Positions 8,251-17,900 of a DNA stretch of 64,000 bases are shown here, one piece after another. The stretch is taken from NCBI RefSeq assembly GCF_910585845.1, contig NZ_CAJUHF010000010.1, positions 23,712-87,711 of the forward strand, written 5' to 3'. The notes beneath the pieces were generated by a model. That model did no database searches. It was not told the DNA's origin and saw only the letters and a list, made by a program, of their open reading frames with translations. This stretch comes from an uncultured Bacteroides sp. (GTDB taxonomy: Bacteria > Bacteroidota > Bacteroidia > Bacteroidales > Bacteroidaceae). Position numbers and translations under genes: made by a program. Numbering within the stretch: position 1 is the stretch's first letter; each line of letters opens with the position of its first letter.

Positions 8251-9994
8251 GTGCCCCCTCAGCCCCTTTCATCGGGTTCCATCCGTCGTTTCCGGCAAGG
8301 ACGTCCTCCATTTCATACCCCTTCAGGTTTTTCAACTGACGAGAGAAGGGAGCGCGCGCTTTCGGATGGGCACCTTCGCCCGTGTTCTCATACTCGGCGT
8401 AGAAGACGGTTTTCTCCGCCTCCTTCTTCCCCCAGTTGTGCCAACCGGCAGGAACGATGTGCCCGCCCAAGTCGCAACGGACAAAGACCGCCTGCGCATA
8501 CGGGCGCCAGGGACGCGATAGGTAGACATCCTTCACCCCGTCATCCGCTGTCAGCCGACAGCCGTAGAAGAGATAGCCGTACTTCTGCCCGCGGTCGGTG
8601 GAAGGCGCTGTCACATACCCGCTGCGCTTGCTATGGATGTGGCAACGGTTGAACACTGCCGTCGACCAGCCGAAGATGAAGTCCACCGTGCCTTCGATGT
8701 AGCAATCTTCGTAGTACTGACGGCAACCCTTCCCGTAGGTGTAGAGCGTATCCTGAAAGCCGAGGAAACGGCAGTTCTTGAAGCTGGCACGGTCGGCACT
8801 GACGAAGCATGCCACCGCCTGCCCCACGGGTCCGGAACTGTTCGCGAACGTGATGTTTTCTGCGTGGAAATCAGGCGCATAGATATAACAGGAAGCTGAG
8901 CCGGAAGTCCCCTTCTCTTCGCCAAAGCGGTTCTGCTTCTGCGCATAGTCATCGTAGGTGAGCACCGCGCTGTCCTGCCCTATCAGCGATACATTGATTT
9001 TGCTCTCCGGTATCACGATCTTCTCCTTGTACACCCCCTTGCGCACCAGTATCGTCGTACGCGCTTTCTTGCGGAAGTCGGGAACAGCATCGATTGCCTC
9101 CTGCACCGTGAAGAAGTCTCCACTGCCGTCCTGCGCCACCACGAAGTCATAGTGACGGACGTACTTTGCCAGTTCGGGCACTTCTTTTGCCACGGCATCC
9201 ATAGCCAGCCCCGCCACGACGCGCCCGCCGTGCACGTTGAGATGGGTGTTGTCCTCGCGCCCCTTGGGCATCGCGGCAATCCGGTTGGCGGGCACCCACA
9301 TGAAGAGCTTCTTCGACTCTACGGGACCCATGCCTTCCACCAGTTCATGCGTTATCTTGTTCATGTCTACAAAAGCCACTCCCAGTTCCTTCGCCACATT
9401 GTGCGGGGCATCCAGATAGGCGCCGTGCGTGTCTATCAGCTTGTCACCCTCGGCCGATTGCGTTGACGCTTCCCGCTTGGCATCCGGATTCACGCCCTTC
9501 CGCACATCGTCCTGGTTGATGGCCTGTGCCACCGCACTTCCGCTCGCCGTGCCGAAATTGCGGCGCACGATCGAGTTGAACAGGACCGGAATACCGCCCT
9601 TGGCACGTGTCTCATTCACAAACCGTCTCAGGTTATCGTCGAAAGTGCCTCCCGGCGAGGTGTAGCGTTTCGGGTCCGGCTTCTCGTCGTTGTGGCCGAA
9701 CTGGATGAATACGTAATCGCCCTTCGTCACCTGCGAGATCACCTTCTCCCAGCGCCCTTCGTCGATAAAACTCTTGGAGCTGCGTCCGTTCACCGCATGA
9801 TTGTCCACACGGATCTCTTCGGAAAGATAGCCGGGCAGCATCTGTCCCCAGCCACGCTCCGGATTCCCGCCTTCCAGGGATTTGTTGGCCATCGTCGAAT
9901 CGCCGATCATAAAGATCGTTATCACCTGCTTGTCCGCCCTGAAAGCGGAGAACAGGAAAAAGAATACAAGTAGTAATGCTAATTTATGTCTCAT
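8234..9994 (-). CDS. CE12-like acetylesterase fused to CE8 pectin methylesterase
   Basis: A 586-residue secreted protein with two catalytic domains. After a signal peptide, residues about 25-275 form an SGNH esterase: GDSTMANK (Ser33), the Asn/His block FIQFGHNDEK and the C-terminal DNTHLN. This matches rhamnogalacturonan acetylesterases (CE12). From about residue 285 (VVAQDGSGDFFTVQEAI) comes a CE8 pectinesterase with FQDTLYT, VDFIFGWSTAVF (catalytic Asp residues) and LSRPWRPYA (substrate Arg). It should remove acetyl and methyl groups from the same chain in the periplasm. The start at 9994 gives a clean signal peptide; an in-frame ATG at 10015 lies inside the 11-bp array. The next gene upstream (10179-11150) is a second CE8. 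Confidence 0.9.
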   Translation of the reverse strand: MRHKLALLLVFFFLFSAFRADKQVITIFMIGDSTMANKSLEGGNPERGWGQMLPGYLSEEIRVDNHAVNGRSSKSFIDEGRWEKVISQVTKGDYVFIQFGHNDEKPDPKRYTSPGGTFDDNLRRFVNETRAKGGIPVLFNSIVRRNFGTASGSAVAQAINQDDVRKGVNPDAKREASTQSAEGDKLIDTHGAYLDAPHNVAKELGVAFVDMNKITHELVEGMGPVESKKLFMWVPANRIAAMPKGREDNTHLNVHGGRVVAGLAMDAVAKEVPELAKYVRHYDFVVAQDGSGDFFTVQEAIDAVPDFRKKARTTILVRKGVYKEKIVIPESKINVSLIGQDSAVLTYDDYAQKQNRFGEEKGTSGSASCYIYAPDFHAENITFANSSGPVGQAVACFVSADRASFKNCRFLGFQDTLYTYGKGCRQYYEDCYIEGTVDFIFGWSTAVFNRCHIHSKRSGYVTAPSTDRGQKYGYLFYGCRLTADDGVKDVYLSRPWRPYAQAVFVRCDLGGHIVPAGWHNWGKKEAEKTVFYAEYENTGEGAHPKARAPFSRQLKNLKGYEMEDVLAGNDGWNPMKGAEGAHVANR

Positions 9995-10003
9995 AGTCGT
10001 TGA

Positions 10004-10080
10004 TATATAGTTCATATATAGTTAGTATATAGTTGGTATATAGTTAGTATACAGTTAGTATACAGTTGATATATAAATGT
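10004..10080. repeat. 11-bp-period tandem array, 7 units
   Basis: Seven 11-base units (TATATAGTTAG and close variants) start at 10004, 10015, 10026, 10037, 10048, 10059 and 10070. The array occupies the leader of the CE12-CE8 gene and contains its alternative ATG. The period is half that of the other arrays. Confidence 0.92.
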
Positions 10081-10110
10081 CGAAAGTTTCGCTTGCGAAA
10101 CTTGGGTTAA
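10081..10110. repeat. 30-bp hairpin-forming dispersed element, copy 1
   Basis: Begins CGAAAGTTTCGCTTGCGAAA and ends CTTGGGTTAA, and contains the inverted repeat AAGTTTCGC/GCGAAACTT. It matches 45752-45781 at 26 of 30 positions. Both copies lie just after the stop codon of a minus-strand gene, suggesting a 3'-end signal. Confidence 0.65.
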
Positions 10111-10178
10111 TGTTTTTCAGCTACTGAAGTACAAGCAGAAGGGGTTCTGTCTGTTACAGGAGTACAGGCAACAGGGTT

Positions 10179-11150
10179 TCAATCTGTCACAGGATTCCAG
10201 TTGCTGGACATCCCATATATAAATTCCGTGTCGTCGTATCGGGCAGCCTCCTTCTTTGTCAACTGCTTCGCCCATTCCACACGCTTGGCAGCTGACGCTC
10301 CTTCTCCCTTGCTTCCATACTCCGCATAACGGGCGGTCTGCTCGTTCTCCGCTTTTCCCCAGTTGTGCCATCCTTCGGGACGGATATGTCCACCCATCTC
10401 GCAATTGATGAACACCGTAGCCGCGTATGGCCTCCAAGGACGCCCCAAATAGACCTTAGTCACCTCAGGCTCAGCCGTCAACCTGCAATTCCGGAAGACA
10501 TATCCCACTGCATACTTCTTTGGCGTAGAAGCCGCCGTCACGTACGAATTAGCCTTGCTGCGCACCTCGCAATTCTCGAACAGGGCGATAGAAGGACCGA
10601 AAATAAAGTCCGTCGTCCCCTCGATGTAGCAATCGGAGAAGTAGAGGCGCGTGCCCTCAGCACCCGTATACACCGTGTCCTGATTCCCCAAGAAACGGCA
10701 GTTCACGAACATCAGCCTGTCACCCTCCGTATGAAGCGCGACAGCTTGCCCCAGACGTGCGGCATTGTTCTCGATAGTCAGGTTCCGGAAGGTAATCCAA
10801 TTCCCATCCACCTTGACCGTGTAGGTGCGGAAAGTGCCCATCTTGTTGATGTTGGCATGATCGTCGTAGGTGATCACCGTCTTTTCCGCACTTTCACCGA
10901 TGAAGTCCACATGCTGAATCCAGGACGGGATAACCAACTTCTCCTTATATACTCCATTCTTCACCAGCACCGTCACCTTATAATCCATAAAGGCGCGGAT
11001 GCCCTCCATCGCCTCCGTCAGGGTACGATAATCCCCCGACCCGTCCCGGGCAACCACAAGAGTGTCTTTCCACTGAGACTGTGCCGACAAGGAGATGGCT
11101 CCTGCCGACCAAAGCACCATCGTGCACAAGATATAAGCCAGTCGTTTCAT
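10179..11150 (-). CDS. Pectin methylesterase, CE8
   Basis: A 323-residue exported protein (signal peptide MKRLAYILCTMVLWSAGAIS). It shows the CE8 signatures GSGDYRTLTEAMEGI, GQAVALHTEGD, NQDTVYT and TTDFIFGPSIALFENC (the two catalytic Asp), and LGRPWRPYA (binding Arg). It demethylates homogalacturonan oligosaccharides, preparing them for lyase or hydrolase attack. The upstream GH105 gene ends only four bases from its start, so the two are co-transcribed. It is homologous to the C-terminal half of the neighbouring CE12-CE8 fusion, so the locus carries two CE8 domains, perhaps with different preferences. Confidence 0.93.
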   Translation of the reverse strand: MKRLAYILCTMVLWSAGAISLSAQSQWKDTLVVARDGSGDYRTLTEAMEGIRAFMDYKVTVLVKNGVYKEKLVIPSWIQHVDFIGESAEKTVITYDDHANINKMGTFRTYTVKVDGNWITFRNLTIENNAARLGQAVALHTEGDRLMFVNCRFLGNQDTVYTGAEGTRLYFSDCYIEGTTDFIFGPSIALFENCEVRSKANSYVTAASTPKKYAVGYVFRNCRLTAEPEVTKVYLGRPWRPYAATVFINCEMGGHIRPEGWHNWGKAENEQTARYAEYGSKGEGASAAKRVEWAKQLTKKEAARYDDTEFIYGMSSNWNPVTD

Positions 11151-11154
11151 CTCC

Positions 11155-12375
11155 TTACTTCTGATTTACGATTTCTTTCACCTGCTGCAACCGCTCCCAC
11201 TCCAAGCTTGCCATAATGAAGGGGCCTACCGCTTTCGGGTCATTGTTGCGAATGGTTTCATTTATATAATAGGTGTAGTCGCCCATACGATAGTTCTTTC
11301 CTCCCAAGCCGGCAACGGCGCAAGCCTTCGTGATGGTCACCACGCCATTCTTATCCACCTCTATGAAGTGATTCAGAATACCTCGATAACCTTTCTGTGC
11401 CACTTTCAGGTACGACCGGTCTATGTATCCCTTGCGTACCGCTTTGAACAGGGCGTACACGAACATCGTAGAACAAGAAGACTCCAGATAGTTCCCCTCC
11501 TCGCCGCTCTTGTCCAGAACCTGATACCACAATCCGGTCTTCGTGTCCTGTATGCGCTTCAGCTGAGCAGCTATATTGTTGAAGATGACCAACATCGAGT
11601 CACGCCCTGCCTCATGTTTCGGGATGAAATCGAGCGCGTCTACAATGGCCATCGCATACCAGCCCATAGCCCGTCCCCAGCTGTGCTGCGACTGCCCCGT
11701 CACGGGATCTGCCCAACGCTCCTTCCGGCTCACGTCGCAAGCATGACGGTAAAGCCCGTTCTTCGGATCGTAGGTATGACGTGCCACCGTAATATACTGG
11801 TTTACGATGTCAGGATAGTCCTGCACACGATTATTCCGGTAAGCGTATTCCGCATAAAACGTAGAACCCATATAGATACCGTCCAGCCACATCTGGTTAG
11901 GATACACCTTCTTATGCCAGAATCCGCCATCCTCATTGCGCGGATGAGTGTCGAGCTGGCTGCGCAACAAGTCGAGAGCTTTCCCGTACTTCTCCTCCTT
12001 CGTCTGCTCATAGATGCGGAACAGGAACTTGCCCGAATTCAGACGGTCTATGTTATACTCATGTAGTTTGTAAGTCTCAATGCTCCCATCCTTGTGCACC
12101 ATCGTGTCCGCGTAGGCCAACGCATAGTCAAATATCTTTTGGTCTCCATACGCATCATACACATCCAGCATCGCCTGCAACTCCAACCCGTGGCAATAGT
12201 CCCATTTCAGCTTCGGCTGGAAATCCAATTGCCAGGACTCCGGACAACGGATCATTTCAGACTCTACCATACGTACCGACCACGGCTGCTTATCGTTCAC
12301 CTTCTGAGCTGCCAACTGGGTGGAGCAGAAGAATGCCCCCACGATGAAAATTTTACCAAACAGAGTGTTCATCAT
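11155..12375 (-). CDS. Unsaturated rhamnogalacturonyl hydrolase, GH105
   Basis: A 406-residue exported enzyme of the GH88/GH105 (alpha/alpha)6 barrel family. Visible signatures are KWDYCHGLELQAMLDVYD, the substrate-site stretch QMWLDGIYMGSTFYAEY (with the catalytic Asp) and HSWGRAMGWYAMA. The family hydrolyses the terminal 4,5-unsaturated uronate left by pectate or rhamnogalacturonan lyases, giving the substrate of KdgF. It begins with two Met codons, and a signal peptide ends near LAAQK. It is the first gene of the unit GH105, CE8, CE12-CE8, divergent from the transporter. Confidence 0.9.
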   Translation of the reverse strand: MMNTLFGKIFIVGAFFCSTQLAAQKVNDKQPWSVRMVESEMIRCPESWQLDFQPKLKWDYCHGLELQAMLDVYDAYGDQKIFDYALAYADTMVHKDGSIETYKLHEYNIDRLNSGKFLFRIYEQTKEEKYGKALDLLRSQLDTHPRNEDGGFWHKKVYPNQMWLDGIYMGSTFYAEYAYRNNRVQDYPDIVNQYITVARHTYDPKNGLYRHACDVSRKERWADPVTGQSQHSWGRAMGWYAMAIVDALDFIPKHEAGRDSMLVIFNNIAAQLKRIQDTKTGLWYQVLDKSGEEGNYLESSCSTMFVYALFKAVRKGYIDRSYLKVAQKGYRGILNHFIEVDKNGVVTITKACAVAGLGGKNYRMGDYTYYINETIRNNDPKAVGPFIMASLEWERLQQVKEIVNQK

Positions 12376-12419
12376 CTTACTTTTGTTTTTTAGGTATATA
12401 GATTATTTTAGTAATGTGG

Positions 12420-12427
12420 CAAAGATA
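12420..12427 (-). promoter_or_regulatory. -7 element of the GH105-CE8-CE12/CE8 operon
   Basis: The minus strand reads TATCTTTG, an exact TAnnTTTG, 45 bases before the GH105 start. The HTCS binding site should lie upstream, between here and the transporter promoter. Confidence 0.6.
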
Positions 12428-12486
12428 GAGGTTCTCTCCTTATCCCTTGTGTATTTTTCGACTGAAAAGGTGCATTATTTATTCTT

Positions 12487-12574
12487 GCCTTCCGCGAAGT
12501 TCCTTTTTTGTGTTCGGGAACGAGTATTTTCGTGTACGAAAACGAGGTTTCTCGTGCACGATAACGCTTTTTTT
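12487..12574. repeat. 22-bp-period tandem array, 4 units, in a divergent promoter region
   Basis: Three clear units at 12509, 12531 and 12553 share CGTGTACGAAAACGAGGTTT, with a weaker unit at 12487. It lies between two divergent pectin promoters, so it may influence both. Confidence 0.8.
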
Positions 12575-12628
12575 CGGCATTTATTCGCATCTAAGACAAA
12601 AAATACAGAAAAAGAGACAATTTTTATA

Positions 12629-12658
12629 TTGATATACATTAAATAATGCGTATTTTTG
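12629..12658 (+). promoter_or_regulatory. Promoter of the MFS transporter gene
   Basis: A TTG (12629-12631) lies 19 bases before TATTTTTG (12651-12658), matching the Bacteroides -33/-7 layout. The start codon follows 40 bases later. Confidence 0.6.
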
Positions 12659-12698
12659 ACCCCAGAAACAAGAATTAATAATTTTAAATCAATGTATC

Positions 12699-14144
12699 AT
12701 GAGTTTAAATCAAAATGCAATGGGAAAGATGACCAACTATAGATGGACCATCTGTGCTATGTTGTTTTTTGCGACAACAGTAAACTACCTTGACCGCCAA
12801 GTGCTGTCACTGACGTGGGATGAGTTCATCAAACCTGAATTCCACTGGGACGAATCACATTACGGAACCATCACTTCCGTATTCTCTATCGTTTATGCAA
12901 TCTGCATGCTGTTTGCCGGTCGTTTCATCGACTGGATGGGAACTAAGAAAGGTTATCTCTGGGCTATCGGCGTATGGTCGGCAGGTGCTTGCCTTCACGC
13001 TTTCTGTGGTGTTGTGACTGAACATTTCGTAGGCCTGCACAATGCAGCCGAATTGATGGGAGCTACGGGCGATGTAGTGGTAACGATCGCTACCATCAGT
13101 ATGTATTGTTTCCTTGCAGCCCGTTGTGTGCTGGCACTTGGTGAAGCCGGCAACTTCCCCGCAGCCATCAAAGTAACTGCCGAGTATTTCCCCAAGAAAG
13201 ACCGTGCTTACGCTACTTCTATCTTCAATGCCGGTGCTTCAATCGGTGCTTTGATTGCTCCGCTCACCATTCCTTTGCTGGCTAAAGCATGGGGCTGGGA
13301 GATGGCTTTCATCGTTATCGGTGCCCTCGGTTTCATCTGGATGGGCTTCTGGGTATTCATGTACTCCAAACCTTCTGCCAGCAAGCACGTGAACAAAGCC
13401 GAGCTGGAATACATCGAACAAGACAAGGATGAAGCAGGTGCCGCTCCGGTTGTAGAGGAAAAAGAAGAGAAGAAGATGAATTTCTGGCAATGCTTCAGCT
13501 ACAAACAGACTTGGGCATTCGCTTTCGGTAAGTTCATGACTGACGGTGTATGGTGGTTCTTCCTGTTCTGGACGCCTTCTTACCTGAACACGCAGTTCGG
13601 TATCAAGACTTCCGAAGGTTTGGGTATCGCCTTGATTTTCACCCTCTACGCTATCACAATGCTTTCCATCTATGGTGGCAAGTTGCCTACTATCATCATC
13701 AACAAGACCGGATTGAATCCTTACGCCGCTCGTATGCGTGCGATGCTGATCTTCGCCTTCTTCCCGTTGGTGGTATTGCTGGCACAGCCTTTGGGTACGA
13801 TTTCTCCGTGGTTCCCGGTAATCATGATCGGTATCGGTGGTGCAGCTCACCAATCATGGTCTGCCAACATTTTCTCTACGGTAGGTGACATGTTCCCGAA
13901 ATCTGCCATTGCCAGTATCACGGGTATCGGCGGTATGGCTGGTGGTGTAGGTTCTATGTTGCTGCAATACATTGCCGGTGAACTCTTTGTTTACGCTGGA
14001 GAAACCAACATGACTTTCATGGGCTTCGCAGGTAAACCTGCCGGTTATTTCGTCATCTTCTGCGTATGTGCAGTAGCTTATCTGATCGGATGGGTTGTAA
14101 TGAAGGCATTGGTTCCGAAGTACAAACCTATCGTATTGGAATAA
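12699..14144 (+). CDS. MFS hexuronate/anion:cation symporter-type transporter (ExuT-like)
   Basis: A 481-residue membrane protein with about 12 transmembrane helices and the MFS opening RWTICAMLFFATTVNYLDRQVLSL, typical of the ACS subfamily (ExuT, UhpC-like). The NYLDRQ motif in helix 1 and GEAGNFPAAIKVTAEYFP are characteristic of hexuronate and sugar-acid carriers. A charged cytoplasmic loop (EEKEEKKMNFWQCF) separates the two halves. It probably takes up galacturonate or the KdgF substrate or product across the inner membrane. It diverges from the GH105 operon, is probably under the same HTCS, and is followed by a strong terminator. Confidence 0.88.
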   Translation: MSLNQNAMGKMTNYRWTICAMLFFATTVNYLDRQVLSLTWDEFIKPEFHWDESHYGTITSVFSIVYAICMLFAGRFIDWMGTKKGYLWAIGVWSAGACLHAFCGVVTEHFVGLHNAAELMGATGDVVVTIATISMYCFLAARCVLALGEAGNFPAAIKVTAEYFPKKDRAYATSIFNAGASIGALIAPLTIPLLAKAWGWEMAFIVIGALGFIWMGFWVFMYSKPSASKHVNKAELEYIEQDKDEAGAAPVVEEKEEKKMNFWQCFSYKQTWAFAFGKFMTDGVWWFFLFWTPSYLNTQFGIKTSEGLGIALIFTLYAITMLSIYGGKLPTIIINKTGLNPYAARMRAMLIFAFFPLVVLLAQPLGTISPWFPVIMIGIGGAAHQSWSANIFSTVGDMFPKSAIASITGIGGMAGGVGSMLLQYIAGELFVYAGETNMTFMGFAGKPAGYFVIFCVCAVAYLIGWVVMKALVPKYKPIVLE

Positions 14145-14246
14145 TATCGGATAAAATACGGAATAACATCAAATAAGATTTCACTCTTATACCTTATATA
14201 TAATAAGGTGTAAAGCGATAAGATTCCATTTTTGATCTGTACAATA

Positions 14247-14282
14247 ATAAAGGAGGGCTTTTGTAAAGCCCTCCTTTATTTA
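14247..14282 (+). terminator. Strong Rho-independent terminator after the transporter
   Basis: AAAGGAGGGCTTT and AAAGCCCTCCTTT pair perfectly around TGT, followed by ATTTATAT. Confidence 0.92.
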
Positions 14283-14317
14283 TATCTGCCCAAATAAGAC
14301 TAAAATCAAATGACTTT

Positions 14318-14515
14318 ACCATTTATATAAATATACTCGGCATTCGATGTAAACATACTTGGCCTTTTATGTAAACATACTTGGCTTCCGATGTAAACAT
14401 ACTTGGCCTTTTATGTAAACATACTCGGCTTTCGATGTAAACATGCCCGGCATTCGATGCAAACATGCCCAGTATTCGATGTAAACATGTCCGGCATTTT
14501 ATATAAAAAAGCAGA
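14318..14515. repeat. 22-bp-period tandem array, 9 units
   Basis: Nine units start at 14318 and every 22 bases to 14494. The core is ATTCGATGTAAACATACTTG; units alternate partly between CGATG and TTATG versions, so a 44-bp higher order is visible in the middle. It occupies the gap between the transporter terminator and the small-RNA region. It is the longest array in the window. Confidence 0.95.
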
Positions 14516-14648
14516 GCATGTTATTTGCTATACGGGTGAAAAAAGGTCGCAGGACTTCTTTACGTAATTTCCGCATTATCATGAAATTATCATTGAGCTG
14601 AGAGAATATAGTTTATAAGATATCAAACAAAACCTTTCAAGAATACAT

Positions 14649-14676
14649 AAAAAAAGCCTCTTCTCACGAAGTGGCT
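14649..14676 (-). terminator. Second intrinsic terminator of the minus-strand RNA region
   Basis: On the minus strand, AGCCACTTC and GAAGAGGCT pair with one mismatch around the tetraloop GTGA and run into seven T residues. It is downstream of the candidate RNA at 14767-14836. It could also end read-through from the helicase gene. Confidence 0.7.
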
Positions 14677-14766
14677 CTTCTCTGCTCTCTTCCGTACATA
14701 ATTACAATACGTTTTCTCTTGTCCAACACTATTTTTATTTCATACGGAAGCGCAAAAATTCAAGAT

Positions 14767-14836
14767 GAAAAAAAGGGAAGTCTCACGACTTCCACATTTC
14801 TTCTAACCTTAAATCTAAATCTCTATGAAAAAAACG
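14767..14836 (-). ncRNA. Candidate small RNA (~70 nt) with own promoter and terminator
   Basis: An exact -7 element TATCTTTG (minus strand, 14842-14849) is followed about 50 bases later by the hairpin GGAAGTC-GTGA-GACTTCC and eight T residues (14767-14793). No minus-strand reading frame fits between them. Beyond it, CTTCCGTA and TACGGAAG (14744-14752 and 14690-14697) can close a further structure before the second terminator. Both hairpins carry a GNRA-type GTGA loop. It may instead be a longer structured RNA ending at 14649. No Rfam family was recognised. Confidence 0.5.
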
Positions 14837-14841
14837 TTTGG

Positions 14842-14849
14842 CAAAGATA
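14842..14849 (-). promoter_or_regulatory. -7 element of the candidate small RNA
   Basis: TATCTTTG on the minus strand, an exact match to TAnnTTTG, with no good -33 element. It lies 97 bases after the helicase stop codon, so it is not the promoter of an annotated protein gene. Confidence 0.5.
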
Positions 14850-14946
14850 GAGCTTTACCGCATATAAAGATATTAATAAAACATATAAAGAAAAGAAAAG
14901 TATTTAAGAATTATTAAATCAGAACTTTAAACAGAACAAATATATC

Positions 14947-17900
14947 TTAATTCACCGCATCAAGCAAATCAGAATATATTGGATTTTGCCGTAACAAACC
15001 AGGAACTCCTATCATAAACAACTGCTGACGGGCACGAGTAAGAGCCACATTCAACTTACGATCAATCCAAACTCCCCTCTCCTCCGTAAGATTGGCAAGG
15101 AACTTCAACTGATAAGCCCGATTCACACAGAAAGAATAAACAATAACATCACGCTCACTGCCCTGGAAACGTTCGACGGTATCTACCAAAATGTCATTCA
15201 AAGCAGGAATCCCCAAAGCCGCAATCTCCCTCTTGACAAGCGCTATCTGACTGCGATAAGGAGCAATAATACCCAATGTCTGCCCCGGCTGAAAGCCCAC
15301 ACCGGAAGCCTCATATTGCCGATAGACAGCAGCCGACAACCGTGCCGCAAGCCGCGCCTCAAAATGATTAACCTTTGCCGATTGCGATGCAGGTTCCGAT
15401 TCGGAAGGAAAAAAGGCAACACGACGCACCAATACATCTGCAAATTCATCGTCTTCAAGCCCCGGAGCCAATGTAAGCCCTCCTTGCTGATGCGGCAAAC
15501 CTACAGCCTCCAGCAAACCGCCATAGAAAGCTTGGTTCGGGAAGCGTGCCACCTCTACATTCATACGTCCCTGACGGCAAAGCATATCATAGAAATGACT
15601 CGTAGCAGACGAAGGTTCATCTGCCGAAAAAGCGACTCTCCGATATAGACGCTCGAAAAGGGAATCTTTCAGGTTATGCAGCCCGATATCGCGCAGGCAC
15701 TCCTCACATACCTCCGATTGCGATTCCGACTGGAGCACCACGGCAGGCAACTGTTTATGGTCGCCTATCAGAATGAACTTACCGATAGCATTTCCTCCCG
15801 CCACATTACGTGCACAAAGAAGTCCCAACAACTGAGGTTCCAGAATCTGGGTCGCCTCATCCACAATCGCCACATCAAACGCTTTCAGGCGGAAAAGCTC
15901 CGTCTTGGAAGAGAGCGTGGAGACGGTACCCACAAAGACACGGCAACGTTCTATCCGGGCACGTACCTCGCGGCGTGTGGAACAAGACTCCAGTACATTC
16001 TCTATCAAATGCGGGCGGTAAGTCGTATCACAAGAAAGTTCACTACCCACACGGATAAAATCAATTGCAGGCTCTATGGAAGAAAGCGCCTTACATATCT
16101 CGTCCACCGCACGGTTCGTATAAGAGAGCAACAAAATCTGTTTCCCCTCGCGATAGAACGCCTCCACCATGCCACGTAGGGCACGTGAGGTCTTCCCTGT
16201 TCCCGGAGGACCCACCAAGAGAAAATAATCTTTCGCAGCCAAAGCTTTTTGTGTGATACGGGAGAAATCGTCCGGTGCAGCAGCAATGGCTGCATCAAAG
16301 GAGGAATCAAACTCCGGTTCACGCTGGAAAAGCAACAAATCGCGGCGGTCCTTATTGGCAGAGAGAAACATGGAAAGCCCCATATACATGCTGCGGAAAG
16401 AGGTATCCATATAGTCGTGCTCGATGGCATAACAACTATCGGCAGGAAGCACGGACGTATTCTGCTGCGAAGCACGGAGGCGCACACGGATATCCTTATC
16501 GGTCATCTGCTCGATATTGCCTTTGAATACCATCTTATTGGTCACATTGTCCGTATCTTTGTCCCGCTGGTAGAGGACGATGGCATCTCCTTCGCGGAAA
16601 TTCGGCAAGGCTTGCGAAAGGCGAGGTACGTTCGTGCCGGACTCTGAGGAGGCGGATGGTTGCAAGGAGATGCTGCTATCTGCCCGTGCCAGCACGAGAT
16701 ATGCCTTATGCCTGTCTGCTGCGTGATTCTCCTTGATAGTCAGGTCATGCAGTATCTCGCCCGCCTCACACTTTTCTTCAAGCGTAGAGAGCCACAGGGC
16801 GGCAGCACCCGTACGGCCTTCGTAGGCGATATCTCCCGACTTGGACGTATATAATTCTTTGGTTATAAAGTTGTAGAGCGTATAGAAATAGCACTGCTCC
16901 AGTGCAGTGAGCCGGCCGATGCGTTGCGTCACGGCATCAATTGCCGGATAGAGATAGCGTTTCCACAGCGTATTGTCCAACTGGCGCTCATTCAGCGTGT
17001 CCGGATGGATGGCTTTCAGACATTCCGCCGTGTAGTGCGGGCTGTTGCGCAACTGCATGCCATATTCGTTTGCTACAATGCGATTGCGCACATCCATCAC
17101 ACGCCTCACCATCGCCCAGGAAGGGCGTGCGGGATAAAGCAACGGATAACGGGTGTAGAGCAGATATGCCTTCACATGCCTGTGCTCCATCCCCATAGAG
17201 TACTCCAGCACGGCCTGATAAAGCAACATCTGTACTTTGTTGTTCTCCTTCGGTTCCACCTTGCCCCGAATGGCATACTCATCCGCCTTGCCCGATTTCA
17301 TTTCGATGAAAGAGGTCATGTCGCGCTGCATGTAGTCCAGACGTCCCTGCAATCCCAAAGCCTCACAGACATAAGTAGGTTCCAGCACGGCATCCGTCTT
17401 GTCCAACTCATAACCGGGAGCACGAAATGTCTCGGTCACGGTCTGCCGTATGTGGTCGAAATGGCGCTTGCAATCGGCGAAGAACTCCCTCTCCTTCTCC
17501 TTATCCTGCAGGTCGGCACAGGCGGCAAGCTCGATGGAATAGATACGGAAAGCCTTCTTCATGCAAGCCAGATAGTCGGGAGCTTCCTGTGCATAGATCC
17601 ATTCGTCCAGAAAGAGATTGGCAATGTTACCCAGCAAGAGGGGACGTGTATTGTCGGGCGACTGCAAGCGTGCCAACATATAATTGGCAGGATGGTGGCC
17701 GTAGTCCTTGAAGCATTCGGCAAGCGAACTGATATCCAGCAGGTAGTCGGGTTCCAGAATGATGAACGAAGGCGTCAGGATACCCGCCTCATCCACTGCT
17801 ACATCCAGCAGGTTGACTTGTGCATGCCGCCACAACTGCCGGCAGGTTTCGGCAAACTCCTCGTTCACCTGCGGCACGTTATAGCGCACACGCAGAGGCT

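Noticed and set aside
14318..14515. Regular repeats resembling a CRISPR array
   Set aside because: Units are contiguous with no unique spacers, unit length equals the period (22), and no cas genes are present.
14825..14917. 30-codon plus-strand frame starting MKKTFGKDRA
   Set aside because: It crosses the exact -7 element of the opposite strand, has no Shine-Dalgarno sequence and is A/T-rich; the small-RNA reading is simpler.
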